NCBI GenBank assembly: GCA_903859815.1
Contig: CAIOOA010000161.1
Location: 1-60,603, forward strand
Direction: 5' to 3'
Length of the DNA stretch: 60,603 bases
Source of the DNA: an uncultured Methylococcaceae bacterium
GTDB lineage: Bacteria; Pseudomonadota; Gammaproteobacteria; Methylococcales; Methylococcaceae
In this document: piece by piece, positions 1 through 8,800 of the stretch
Layout of the letters: each line of letters starts with the position of its first letter
How positions within the stretch are numbered: the first letter of the stretch is position 1
The notes under the pieces: model-generated
Databases searched by the model: none
The model's input: the letters and a program-made list of their open reading frames with translations, nothing else
What the model was told of the DNA's origin: nothing
Position numbers and translations under genes: made by a program

Positions 1-144
1 AGCAGGCTTTGTTTGTCAAAGCAGGCTTTGTTTGTCAAAGCAGGCTTTGTTTGTCAAAGCAGGCTTTGTTTGTCAAAGCAGGCTTTGTTTGTCAAAGCAG
101 GCTTTGTTTGTCAAAGCAGGCTTTGTTTGTCAAAGCAGGCTTTG
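1..144. repeat. 19-bp tandem repeat array
   Basis: Seven perfect head-to-tail copies of agcaggctttgtttgtcaa occupy 1-133, and an eighth copy breaks off after 11 bases. The array touches the window edge and probably continues to the left. Across each junction the arms caaagc and gctttg lie two bases apart, so every unit boundary can form a short hairpin. The array lies upstream of the metal-export operon. An apparent reading frame through it is only the translated repeat. Confidence 0.95.
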
Positions 145-226
145 ACGCTCCAAACCTAGATTACTTAGCAAAAAGCAGACATTCGATTATTTAGACTATT
201 CCTAAATTGAACCAGTGAGGTGAGAG

Positions 227-685
227 ATGGCACATGTACATGGGGCAGCCGCCAAAGTTGCTGCTGAAGCAAGTAATCACGCGGCTCAAGCCGCACACCA
301 TACCGCCCATGCTGCTCACGCGGCTACCGAACACGGTGCCCATTTGGCCCAAGCGGCAAAACATGCCGCTGAAGCCGCTGCCGGAAAATCCAAGCTTGTT
401 CCAGTAGCGACTTCCTTTCACAATCTGGCAAAAGGGGCTGCCGCCACCGGAGCTGCTGTGACAGCGGGTAACCAAGCAAGCAGGTCATTCATTAGCAGAG
501 TTTTAAGGCATCCTTTGGTCGTTTTCGGCCTAGGCGTAGCCGTTGGCTACACTATTCACAAATATCGAAAGGAAATCATCGCATCCGCCAATCGGGCAGC
601 GGAGACGAGCAAGGATTTTGTCCTTCAACAACGGGAAAACCTTGAAGATCTCGTAGCTGGCAGCCAAGAAACCGAAAACTCCTAA
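227..685 (+). CDS. Small Ala/His-rich single-pass membrane protein of metal-ATPase operon
   Basis: This 152-residue protein is unrecognised by name. Residues 1-55 are almost entirely Ala, His and small residues, with His recurring in an amphipathic helix-like pattern. A single hydrophobic segment at about residues 93-110 (start LRHPLVVFGLGV) is followed by a basic stretch and a charged C-terminal helix. A GAGGTGAGAG ribosome-binding site precedes the start. It is the first gene of a set with an HMA2-like protein and a Cu+ ATPase. Small one-pass proteins occur beside HMA2-type ATPases in other bacteria, so a metal-handling or ATPase-accessory role is inferred from position and His content. No family is assigned. 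Confidence 0.8.
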   Translation: MAHVHGAAAKVAAEASNHAAQAAHHTAHAAHAATEHGAHLAQAAKHAAEAAAGKSKLVPVATSFHNLAKGAAATGAAVTAGNQASRSFISRVLRHPLVVFGLGVAVGYTIHKYRKEIIASANRAAETSKDFVLQQRENLEDLVAGSQETENS

Positions 686-743
686 ATCTTTGTTCGCCGA
701 CATACGCGCCCGCCGATGGGCGCGTCTTATGGGATAAGCTTTC

Positions 744-1322
744 ATGTTACTAGCCAAACAAATTTTCGTGCGCCACTCTTCAGAGGGGCATTTGCGATTT
801 GCCATACCCGAAGCATTGTGCCAAACCCACCTAGCTGAAAACCTAGAAAGGGAACTCAAACGTGTCGAAGGCGTTTACCGCGTCGATCTTTACCGGAAAC
901 AGCAAAAACTTTCGATCCGCTACATAGAAGGGGTAACCAACGCCAAAACGGTTGCCCGTGCATTGTTTGATTCCTTGGACAAAATCCAAGAACCGCCTTC
1001 ACCTTCGGGTGATATTGCCGTACAGGAAGAGGAACCAAGCTGGGTAAAGAGCAAGTACCAAGAGGCCAAGGAAACGATCACTGCCCTAGGGATACTCGCC
1101 AAAGGAACCGGCAATGCCAGCAATTCAACACCATTGATACCTGACAAAGAAAAGTTTGCCATTGAATTTTTCACCGACATGCTGGTGCTATATTTGATCA
1201 AACTTCATTGGCATTTGATTATGGGACACTGGATCAGGAATCCCTGGCAATACCGCTCAGAATGGATGGCGACCATCTACATGATATTCCTACTCGTCCG
1301 TTCCAAAAAACCCAAAAAATAA
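744..1322 (+). CDS. HMA2-like metal-associated domain protein
   Basis: The 192-residue product begins with a roughly 80-residue alpha/beta domain. The pattern of strand (HLRFAIPEAL), helix, VEGVYRVDLYRKQQKLSIRY and helix resembles the ferredoxin-like HMA2 domain found fused or adjacent to P1B ATPases. The CxxC of classical HMA domains is absent. The C-terminal half has a Pro/Glu-rich linker and a hydrophobic stretch near residues 140-157 and 172-186, suggesting membrane attachment. The stop lies six bases before the next start, so co-translation with the ATPase is likely. The role, probably accessory to metal export or intramembrane delivery, is inferred from context. Confidence 0.72.
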   Translation: MLLAKQIFVRHSSEGHLRFAIPEALCQTHLAENLERELKRVEGVYRVDLYRKQQKLSIRYIEGVTNAKTVARALFDSLDKIQEPPSPSGDIAVQEEEPSWVKSKYQEAKETITALGILAKGTGNASNSTPLIPDKEKFAIEFFTDMLVLYLIKLHWHLIMGHWIRNPWQYRSEWMATIYMIFLLVRSKKPKK

Positions 1323-1328
1323 ACTCCC

Positions 1329-3785
1329 ATGGAAACTGGCACAACCCTTCCGTCCCTCAAAAACTGCCAAGTCGTCCATCAGACGCGGCATAGGGTACGC
1401 ATCATCGCCCCGAGTTTGCGCAAAGCCACTGAGCGTTCGTACCTTTACGAAATACTACTGCGTAAACATCCAGCCATCCGCCATGTTGAACTATCCGTCG
1501 AAATTGGTTCTGTGGCGGTCTGGTTCAATCCGGGCCTATTACCCAAAGCAAAGTTGTTCGCGGTGCTTGATGCCGTATTGGGAAACCTAGGCAACGCCTC
1601 TCCGTTTCAAAAACCCGCCAATGAGCAAAACACCGACCAACCGGAACGGGACTACAACCTCGCTGTGGAAGGCATGACCTGCGCATCTTGCGCCCTGCTG
1701 ATCGAAATGGTGTTGCGCCGCGACCCGCGAGTTGCCGATGCCAAGGTCAACTTCGCCACCGAGACGGCGACAGTTCGTGCGCGTATGGACCGTGAGGCAT
1801 TGAACGGCAAATTAGAAGGCATAGGCTACCGTGTCCATTCCCTCGACAGCTTGGCGCAACGTCGATTGCAATTGGAGCGGGAAAACCTCAGGATAGACGA
1901 AGCCCGTAAGCGCTTGATATGGGCCAGTTTATTCAGCGCCCCCGCCATCGTGTTGGGCATGTTTGCGCCCCATACTCGCTTGATTGGCATTCTTGAACTC
2001 ATCCTGACGGCCCCGGTTGTCCTTTGGAGCGGCAAGCCCTTCTTTGACAAAGCCATTAAATTAGCCAAGCAACGCACGGCCAACATGGACAGTTTGGTGG
2101 CAATGGGAGTCGGTGCTGCTTTCGGCTATAGCTTGGTTTCATTACTCCGTGGCAAGCTTGAATTCTATTTTGAAGCTGCTGCCGCCATCGTTGCCTTCGT
2201 ATTGTTGGGGCGCTATTTGGACGAACGGGCCAAAGGCCAAGCCCACGAGGCCATTCGAAAACTGATTGACCTGCAACCGCAAACAGCCAGCGTATTGCGC
2301 AACGGCGAAGAATTCGTCATTCCCATCGACGACGTAGTGGTAGGCGATTTGCTGCTGGTTCGACCCGGCGAACGCATTCCCACCGACGGCGAAGTGGTTT
2401 CTGGCATTTCCACTGTGGATGAATCCATGATCACTGGCGAATCCATGCCGGTGGTTAAGGAAGCTGGACATTTCGTCACGGGCGGTTGCATCAATGGCAA
2501 TGGCTCTTTACAAATACGCGCCACCGCCATCGGGGCCGACACCGTATTGTCAGGCATCGTGCGCATGGTCGACCAGGCCCAAGCCGGAAAATTGCCCATT
2601 CAAAAAATGGTCGATCAAGTCTCTGCCGTTTTCGTGCCTTCCGTCATGGTCATTTCGGCTGCGACTTTTATTGGCTGGTTGGCAGTCGGGGCAGCGCCAG
2701 GCTTCGCCTTCGCCGCCTCCATCACCGTACTCCTGATTGCCTGTCCCTGTGCTTTGGGCTTGGCAACCCCTGCGGCGATCATGGTTGGCACAGGTCAAGC
2801 TGCCAAACGTGGAATTTTCATCCGCAACGGCGAAAGCTTGGAAATGGCATCGAAACTGACGGCGATTGTGTTTGACAAAACTGGCACCATCACCGAAGGC
2901 AAGCCGCAAGTCACCGACCTGACTAATCTTTCCCGATTTGCCGACGACAAGCTACTGGCCTTGGCCGGTTCGTCTGAATTGCATTCCGAACATTTCCTAG
3001 GCAAAGCCATCCTCGCCCATGCGCGAGAACAGGGTTTGAAACTGGAAGAACCCGCCATGTTCCAAAATGAGCCGGGCCGGGGAGTCCAAGCCCAAATTGG
3101 CAAACACGTCCTGTTCATTGGTAATCGCCACTGGTTGGAAGATCAAAGCATTTCCCTAGGTAAGGCAGAAGCCATCGCCACCGAACTGGGTAGCCAAGGC
3201 AAGACCCCAGTGTACATGGCAGTTGACGGCAAAATTGCAGCTATTTTCGGCATTGCCGACAAGGCGAGGGACAACGCCCGTGAAGCCATCGCCCATCTTC
3301 ACGCCCGTGGCATCAAAACCTTGATGGCGACGGGTGATGTGCAAGCCGCCGCCTATTACATCGCTGATCTCGTCGGCATTGACCATGTCATCGCTCAAGC
3401 CCGACCCGAAGACAAGCTCGCCATCATTCATGACTGGCAAGCAAAGGGTGAGAAAGTCGGCATGATAGGCGATGGCATCAACGATGCCCCTGCCCTTGCC
3501 GCTGCCGATGTCAGCATCGCGATTGGTGGTGGTGCCGACGTGGCCATGCAAACCGCCGACTTGACCTTGGTCAACGGCGATATCGCCAAAGCCGCCGAAG
3601 CCATGGAACTCAGCAGCTTCACCATCCGCGTCATCCGACAAAACCTGTTCTGGGCATTTGGCTACAACATCGTCGCCATTCCCGTCGCCGCCATGGGAAA
3701 ACTAAACCCGATGATCGCCTCTGCGGCGATGGCAATGAGCTCGGTGTCGGTCGTGTTGAATTCGTTGCGGTTGCAGAAGAAATAA
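1329..3785 (+). CDS. copA: Cu+-type heavy-metal P1B ATPase
   Basis: This 818-residue ATPase should pump Cu+ (or Ag+) out of the cytoplasm. An HMA2-like segment covers about residues 1-95, and a classical HMA domain follows with GMTCASC (Cys118, Cys121). Further motifs are TGES, CPC (Cys472, Cys474), the phosphorylated Asp516 in DKTGT, and GDGINDAP near 714. The last two helices contain N-x6-YN-x4-P and M-x-x-SS, the signature of the P1B-1 Cu+ subclass. One oddity is that the nucleotide-binding motif normally written SEHP reads SEHF here: His555 is kept and Pro is replaced by Phe556. The gene closes a three-gene operon, and copper export fits a methanotroph. The start follows the previous stop closely. 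Confidence 0.93.
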   Translation: METGTTLPSLKNCQVVHQTRHRVRIIAPSLRKATERSYLYEILLRKHPAIRHVELSVEIGSVAVWFNPGLLPKAKLFAVLDAVLGNLGNASPFQKPANEQNTDQPERDYNLAVEGMTCASCALLIEMVLRRDPRVADAKVNFATETATVRARMDREALNGKLEGIGYRVHSLDSLAQRRLQLERENLRIDEARKRLIWASLFSAPAIVLGMFAPHTRLIGILELILTAPVVLWSGKPFFDKAIKLAKQRTANMDSLVAMGVGAAFGYSLVSLLRGKLEFYFEAAAAIVAFVLLGRYLDERAKGQAHEAIRKLIDLQPQTASVLRNGEEFVIPIDDVVVGDLLLVRPGERIPTDGEVVSGISTVDESMITGESMPVVKEAGHFVTGGCINGNGSLQIRATAIGADTVLSGIVRMVDQAQAGKLPIQKMVDQVSAVFVPSVMVISAATFIGWLAVGAAPGFAFAASITVLLIACPCALGLATPAAIMVGTGQAAKRGIFIRNGESLEMASKLTAIVFDKTGTITEGKPQVTDLTNLSRFADDKLLALAGSSELHSEHFLGKAILAHAREQGLKLEEPAMFQNEPGRGVQAQIGKHVLFIGNRHWLEDQSISLGKAEAIATELGSQGKTPVYMAVDGKIAAIFGIADKARDNAREAIAHLHARGIKTLMATGDVQAAAYYIADLVGIDHVIAQARPEDKLAIIHDWQAKGEKVGMIGDGINDAPALAAADVSIAIGGGADVAMQTADLTLVNGDIAKAAEAMELSSFTIRVIRQNLFWAFGYNIVAIPVAAMGKLNPMIASAAMAMSSVSVVLNSLRLQKK

Positions 3786-3810
3786 ACTCGACCGATACGG
3801 TTAAAAACCT

Positions 3811-3971
3811 ATTCTGTAAAAATGTGAGGCTAGAGGGAACCTCGAAAAACCCAGCACTTCGACAAGCTCAGTGCGAACGGTTCCAATAAAATCAATCTCT
3901 TCCGTTCATGCTGAGCCTGTCGAAGCGTGAACGTAACGGGTTTTTCGAGATGCCCTAGAGTGTTACAGAAT
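3811..3971. repeat. Nested inverted-repeat element (REPIN/MITE-like)
   Basis: Three inverted-repeat layers share one centre. The outermost is attctgtaa at 3811-3819 against ttacagaat at 3963-3971. The next is ctcgaaaaaccc at 3841-3852 against gggtttttcgag at 3938-3949. The core pairs a copy of cacttcgacaagctcagtg with tgctgagcctgtcgaag on the other arm. The core resembles the widespread extragenic TTCGACAAGCTCAG repeats that TnpA-REP-type transposases move. No transposase lies in the element. It sits just beyond the ATPase stop codon and could fold into a transcript-ending cruciform. Confidence 0.8.
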
Positions 3972-4005
3972 TGCTTAATCTCCCCAAAGTTCAGAGGATT
4001 CAAAA

Positions 4006-4272
4006 ATGCCTGTTCAATCAGTTAGTTTCCAAGAATGTAGCGATCAATTCTCAAAAATTTTTGATCGTGTTCTTAATAATCACGAGATTATTTAAGTCAA
4101 TAAAGATTCAGAACACGAAATCATCCTATTAGAAGCAAAGGAATATAGTAGCTTGGTGGAAACCTTATATTTATTAAGTAACCCCAACAATGCCAACCGT
4201 TTGCGTGAAGGTGTTTCACAGCACCAAAATGGATTAGTGAGGGAAATAGATGTTACGGCTTACTTGGACTGA
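4006..4272 (+). pseudogene. yefM: YefM/Phd-family antitoxin with internal stop
   Basis: Read through one stop, the 88-residue product matches the YefM (Phd/YefM) antitoxin pattern. It has an N-terminal DNA-binding segment, the block ILLEAKEYSSLVETLYLLS typical of YefM, and an acidic C-terminus. A TAA at 4093-4095 interrupts codon 30 in the DNA-binding half. The rest stays in frame to the TGA, so this is a nonsense mutation rather than scrambling. A separate product starting after the stop is unlikely because no good start is visible. The reading frame overlaps the start of a YoeB-like remnant, as in functional yefM-yoeB operons. Confidence 0.8.
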
Positions 4273-4309
4273 AAACGCTTTGGAAGATTTAGTAAAATTA
4301 GCAAGTTAA
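4250..4309 (+). pseudogene. yoeB: YoeB-type toxin, N-terminal remnant only
   Basis: The frame opens with ATG inside the end of the antitoxin gene, the usual overlapping arrangement. It encodes MLRLTWTENALEDLVKLAS and then stops. The first 15 residues fit the beginning of YoeB/Txe mRNA interferases. The remaining roughly 65 residues, including the catalytic Glu, Arg and His, are missing. Palindromic TTTGCAAA-type repeats follow directly. The toxin cannot be active. Confidence 0.65.
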
Positions 4310-4334
4310 AATAAACATGCTTTGAAATCCACTC

Positions 4335-4520
4335 GTTTGCAAAATGCGAATGGCTTGCAAATTGGGGTTTGCAATTTGCAAATCCTATCCATTCATTTCG
4401 CCTCACTAAGCTGAGAATCTGGCGAGACAATCTGAAAACCACCTAAAATTTAACATCAGCAATTGAGATCGTATTTGCAAAACGCAAACGATTTGCAATT
4501 TGCAAAGCATTTTGCAAATT
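4335..4520. repeat. Clusters of TTTGCAAA / TTTGCAAAATGC palindromic repeats
   Basis: Two clusters, 4335-4386 and 4472-4520, repeat the octamer tttgcaaa or the longer tttgcaaaatgcgaa, tttgcaatttgcaaa and ttgcaaaacgcaaac, on both strands. They fall in a gene-free, A+T-rich interval and immediately follow the toxin remnant. A third copy lies at 5654-5685. They could be a mobile or palindromic repeat, a site bound by a regulator, or fragments of one larger decayed repeat. The rest of the gap to 4760 is A+T-rich with nothing I can assign. Confidence 0.65.
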
Positions 4521-4760
4521 TTATCAAATCCCATCGTGTTCCCATCAAGTGATAACCAGCAATTTTAGACTGAGTAGAAACATTCCTTAATGCAAGACTT
4601 TGTGAAATACAAGAAACACTGCTCTTTAAAAAAATTTAAATAAATATCTGAAATTTATATAAATTATCTTTTATTACCAATACAAATCATCAGGTTACGC
4701 AGTTAAAACTCTATAACAAATCAAAATATTTTTTTAATTCAAGTCATGCCTTAGAGAATA

Positions 4761-4776
4761 TGGCCCGAAATGTGCT
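4761..4776 (+). promoter_or_regulatory. Candidate sigma-54 promoter for PEP-CTERM gene
   Basis: The sequence tggcccgaaatgtgct matches the -24/-12 element with GG and GC exactly ten bases apart (consensus TGGCACG-N4-TTGC). It would start transcription near 4787, leaving a leader of about 130 bases. PEP-CTERM genes in exopolysaccharide/exosortase systems are commonly preceded by sigma-54 sites and controlled by the PrsK/PrsR pair, so the match is in the expected place. No activator gene is in the window. Confidence 0.65.
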
Positions 4777-4919
4777 TTATTATTTGTGTACAGCAAAGCG
4801 ATGATGCAACCGCTGTATCTATCAAGAAAAAATTTCTTCATTGAACAAGTTAAATGGATTTTCAAAAGCCTACGCCATGAAGCTTAGGTAAACTTAACAT
4901 CATAACAAAGGTAAAACAC

Positions 4920-5487
4920 ATGAAATTGAAATTATCAGTGGCCGCTTTGGCAGTTTTAGGTGCTTGCTCAGTAGCGAATGCATCCGTCACCCAAATCACC
5001 CCGACTACTTCGCCCATCACTCTAGTGAATGGCGATAAGGTGACTTATTCACCGTCGGCTACATCCATTTTTCAGATCGTCAATACCGCTTCATCCGGGG
5101 CTGGGAGAGAGTTTAATGCAAACAGTCCAGAAGCTTTTGCATCTCTGCTAGAATCAAAGCTTTCCACGGGAACCTTGACCAACCTTGGCCTCGCGAACGT
5201 CAGTGGCAAAACTTTCAGCATTTCTGGTTCAAACTTCTTTCCATTATCTGACCATTCATCTCGGCGGTCAATATGGTGGAAGCGCACTGGTGTTTAACTT
5301 TGGTCCTGCGGGAACCACCAGTTTCGATTTTTCCAAAACTGGCGCAGGCAACCTGAGTAACTGGAGAACTTATAATGTCGCAGCCGTTCCTGAACCCGAA
5401 GAATACGGCATGATGCTGCTCGGCTTTGGCATGGTGGGCTATCAGATCAAGCGCAAACAGAAGCAAATGGCTCAAGCAGCTATTTAA
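4920..5487 (+). pseudogene. PEP-CTERM sorting-domain protein, frameshifted
   Basis: The gene encodes a secreted protein of about 189 residues. It has a Sec signal peptide (MKLKLSVAALAVLGACSVANA), a low-complexity Ser/Thr/Asn-rich body and a C-terminal sorting signal. That signal is VPEPEEYGMMLLGFGMVGY followed by RKQK, the PEP-CTERM tripartite pattern recognised by exosortase. Reading starts in one frame and must move by +1 near 5234-5243 to continue into HYLTIHLGGQYGGSALVFNF and the sorting signal. One surplus base in acttctttcc accounts for it. The promoter, ribosome-binding site (aaaggt) and terminator look intact, so the shift may be recent, programmed or an assembly error. Confidence 0.82.
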
Positions 5488-5531
5488 TAAGGCTTCAAAC
5501 CATTTTTTTCGTAGGCGACTACGAAATCAAT

Positions 5532-5556
5532 ACCGCCCGCAAGGGCGGTTTTTTTT
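5532..5556 (+). terminator. Rho-independent terminator after PEP-CTERM gene
   Basis: The stem accgccc / gggcggt closes a four-base loop and runs into eight T residues. It lies 45 bases after the PEP-CTERM stop. Confidence 0.93.
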
Positions 5557-5653
5557 GGCATGGCATCTCACGCTTAAGCCTCAAGCTGAAGCCACGCCCT
5601 CGCAGCGATTGGCCGTTCGGTCATCCATCGGCATGGCCCACACGGGTTTTCGT

Positions 5654-5685
5654 CTTTTGCAAAATGCAAACCCTATTGCAAACTT
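5654..5685. repeat. Third TTTGCAAAATGCAAA repeat copy
   Basis: The sequence cttttgcaaaatgcaaaccc, followed by attgcaaac, repeats the motif seen at 4335-4520, now downstream of the PEP-CTERM gene. A hairpin attccac / gtggaat at about 5706-5728 follows and has no T tract. The stretch 5557-5733 holds no gene I can support. Confidence 0.6.
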
Positions 5686-5733
5686 AGCTTCAAGCAAAAA
5701 ATTTCATTCCACTGACAATTGTGGAATGCTATG

Positions 5734-5761
5734 AGCCGCTGATCTAGGCGGCTTTTTTTTT
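5734..5761 (+). terminator. Rho-independent terminator upstream of metH
   Basis: The stem agccgc / gcggct with an eight-base loop is followed by nine T residues. It has no gene of its own directly upstream and insulates metH from transcription entering from the left. It could also end a short unannotated transcript across 5560-5733. Confidence 0.85.
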
Positions 5762-5880
5762 CGAAACTTTAATAAATTCATCAAACCTTGATCTTGAAAC
5801 AGTTAAGCGCTTAGCAATAGCCTGTTAAAATACCTTCATTGTCAATGCGCTTAACGCAATACCAAAGAAGAGTATTCGAA

Positions 5881-8800
5881 ATGAACAACCTAAACCAACG
5901 CACCAAGCTTTTTAAACAGCGCCTAGCGGAACGCATTCTATTTTTGGATGGGGCCATGGGCACGATGATCCAGACCTACAAGCTGGAGGAAAGTGATTAT
6001 CGGGGTGAGCGTTTCAAAGACTGGCCGCGTGACCTTAAGGGTAATAACGATCTACTCTCACTGACCCAGCCGCACATTATTCAAGCCATTGAACGGGCTT
6101 ATTTGGAGGCGGGTTCGGATATTCTGGAAACCAACACCTTTAACGCCACCCGCATCGCCATGGCCGATTACGGCATGGAAGAATTGGCCTATGAAATCAA
6201 TGTGGCCTCTGCAAAGCTGGCCCGCCAAGTAGCCGATGAGTTTGAGTCCAAAAACCCTGCCAAGCCGCGCTTTGTCGCCGGGGTTATCGGCCCGACCAAC
6301 CGCACTGCGTCCATGTCACCCGATGTCAACGATCCGGGTTTCCGTAACGTTAGTTTTGCCGAGTTGGTGGATGCCTATTATGAAGCCGCCAGAGGTTTGG
6401 TGGATGGGGGGGCGGACATTTTGATGATCGAGACCATCTTCGACACGCTGAATGCCAAAGCCGCAGTCTTTGCAGTGGAAAAATATTTTGAGGATCATGG
6501 GTTCAAACTGCCGGTGATGATTTCCGGCACGATTACCGATGCATCAGGTCGTACTTTGTCCGGTCAAGTCACCGAAGCTTTCTGGAATTCGCTGCGCCAT
6601 GTCGAACCCGTCTCCTTTGGTTTCAACTGCGCCTTAGGCCCGGACAAGCTCCGCCAATATGTCGAAGAATTGTCTCGCATTGCCAATTGCTATGTGTCTG
6701 CCCATCCCAATGCGGGTTTGCCCAACGAATTCGGCGAATATGATCTGACCCCGGAAGCCATGGCTAAGGAAGTCGCTGATTGGGCGGAGAATGGTTTTCT
6801 GAACATCATCGGCGGTTGTTGCGGTTCTTCGCCTCGGCATATCAAGGCCATACACGATGCTGTGGAACATTTTCCACCCCGGCAAATTCCAGACATCCAG
6901 CCGCAATGCCGCTTGGCCGGTTTGGAACCGATGAACATCGGGCCAGATTCACTCTTCGTCAATGTCGGCGAGCGCACCAACGTGACGGGTTCCGCGCTGT
7001 TCCGCCGATTGATCCGTGAAGAGCAATATGAACAAGCCTTGGACGTAGCCCGGCAGCAGGTGGAAAACGGCGCACAAATTATCGACATCAACATGGACGA
7101 AGGCATGTTGGATTCAAAAGCGGCCATGGTACGGTTTCTCAACCTGATCGCCGCAGAACCCGACATTGCCCGCGTGCCGGTCATGCTGGACTCGTCCAAA
7201 TGGGACATCCTCGAAGCCGGTTTGCAATGCATCCAAGGCAAGGGCATTGTCAATTCCATCTCCATGAAGGAAGGCGAAGAAGCCTTTTTGCATCATGCCA
7301 AACTGGCCCGTCGCTATGGGGCGGCAGTGATTGTCATGGCCTTTGACGAACAAGGCCAAGCCGACACCGAGGCGCGTAAGGTGGAAATCTGCACCCGAGC
7401 CTATCATTTGCTTACGGGTATCGGTTTTCCGGCGGAAGATATTATTTTTGATCCGAATATTTTTGCCGTCGCCACCGGCATCGAAGAACACAATAATTAT
7501 GGCGTGGACTTCATCGAAGCCACCCGGCGCATCACCGCCACCCTGCCCCATGCGCTGATTTCGGGCGGTGTGTCGAATGTATCGTTCTCATTCCGGGGAA
7601 ATGACCCGGTGCGCGAGGCCATTCATGCCGTGTTCCTCTACCATGCGATCAAAGCCGGCATGACCATGGGTATCGTCAATGCCGGACAATTGGCAATTTA
7701 TGACGAAATCCCTCCCGAACTGCGCGAGGCAGTGGAAGACGTCATCCTCAATCGCCGACAGGATGGCACGGAACGCTTATTGGCGATTGCCGACAACTAC
7801 CGCACTGGCGGTGGACAGACCGAGAAAAAAGAAGATTTGGCTTGGCGGGAATGGCCGGTTGGCAAAAGGCTGGAACATGCGCTGGTGAAAGGCATAGACG
7901 AATTCATTGATGCCGACACCGAGGCCGCTCGGCAAACCGTCGAACGGCCCTTGCATGTGATCGAAGGTCCATTGATGGACGGCATGAATGTGGTCGGCGA
8001 CCTTTTTGGCGCTGGCAAAATGTTTTTGCCGCAAGTGGTCAAATCCGCTCGTGTGATGAAAAAGGCCGTGGCCTATTTAATGCCTTACATGGAGGAAGAA
8101 AAAGCCTTGATTGGCGAAGTCCAATCCAATGGCAAGATCATCCTAGCCACCGTGAAAGGCGATGTGCATGACATCGGCAAAAACATCGTCGGCGTGGTGC
8201 TGCAATGCAATGGCTTCGATGTGGTCGATATGGGTGTCATGGTTCCTGCCGACAAAATCCTGCAAGCCGCCCGTGATGAAAACGCCGATATGATTGGACT
8301 CAGCGGACTGATTACGCCTTCGCTGGACGAAATGGTCCATGTTGCCAAGGAAATGGAGCGACTCGGCTTCACGATGCCCTTGTTGATCGGCGGCGCAACG
8401 ACTTCCCGCGCCCATACGGCCGTCAAAATTGAACCCAATTATTCTGGTGCGGTGGTTTATGTCACCGATGCCTCCCGCGCCGTCGGTGTGGCGGGTAGCC
8501 TGTTGAGTGAAGAACTCCGCGTAGAATATGCGGCGAAGATTAAGCAGGAATACGAAGAAGTCCGCCTGCGTCACACCGGGCGCAAGCAACAAACCCCAAT
8601 GCACAATTTGGAAGCCGCCCGTGACAATGCGTTCCATGGCGATTGGGAAGACTACACCCCGCCCAAACCAAGCTTCCTTGGCATCAAAGTGTTCGACGGC
8701 TACCCGTTGTCCGAACTGGCCGAGTGTATCGATTGGACACCTTTCTTCCATACGTGGGAGTTGTCAGGCAGTTACCCGAAAATTCTCAATGATGAAAAAG

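Noticed and set aside
1-144. CRISPR array
   Set aside because: The units are directly adjacent with no spacers and no cas genes are nearby; VapD is Cas2-like but belongs to a VapXD pair.
9-194. 61-codon open frame across the tandem repeat
   Set aside because: It is only the translated 19-bp repeat and carries no ribosome-binding site or domain.
5426-5734. 102-codon frame between the two terminators
   Set aside because: It overlaps the PEP-CTERM 3' end and both hairpins, and its translation shows no domain.
5763-5880. Cobalamin or SAM riboswitch before metH
   Set aside because: The 118-base leader lacks the conserved cobalamin box and any SAM-type core; only short A+T-rich sequence is present.
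8143-8751. 202-codon frame antisense to metH
   Set aside because: It lies wholly inside metH on the other strand and reads as a shadow with no family features, like other antisense frames in long genes.
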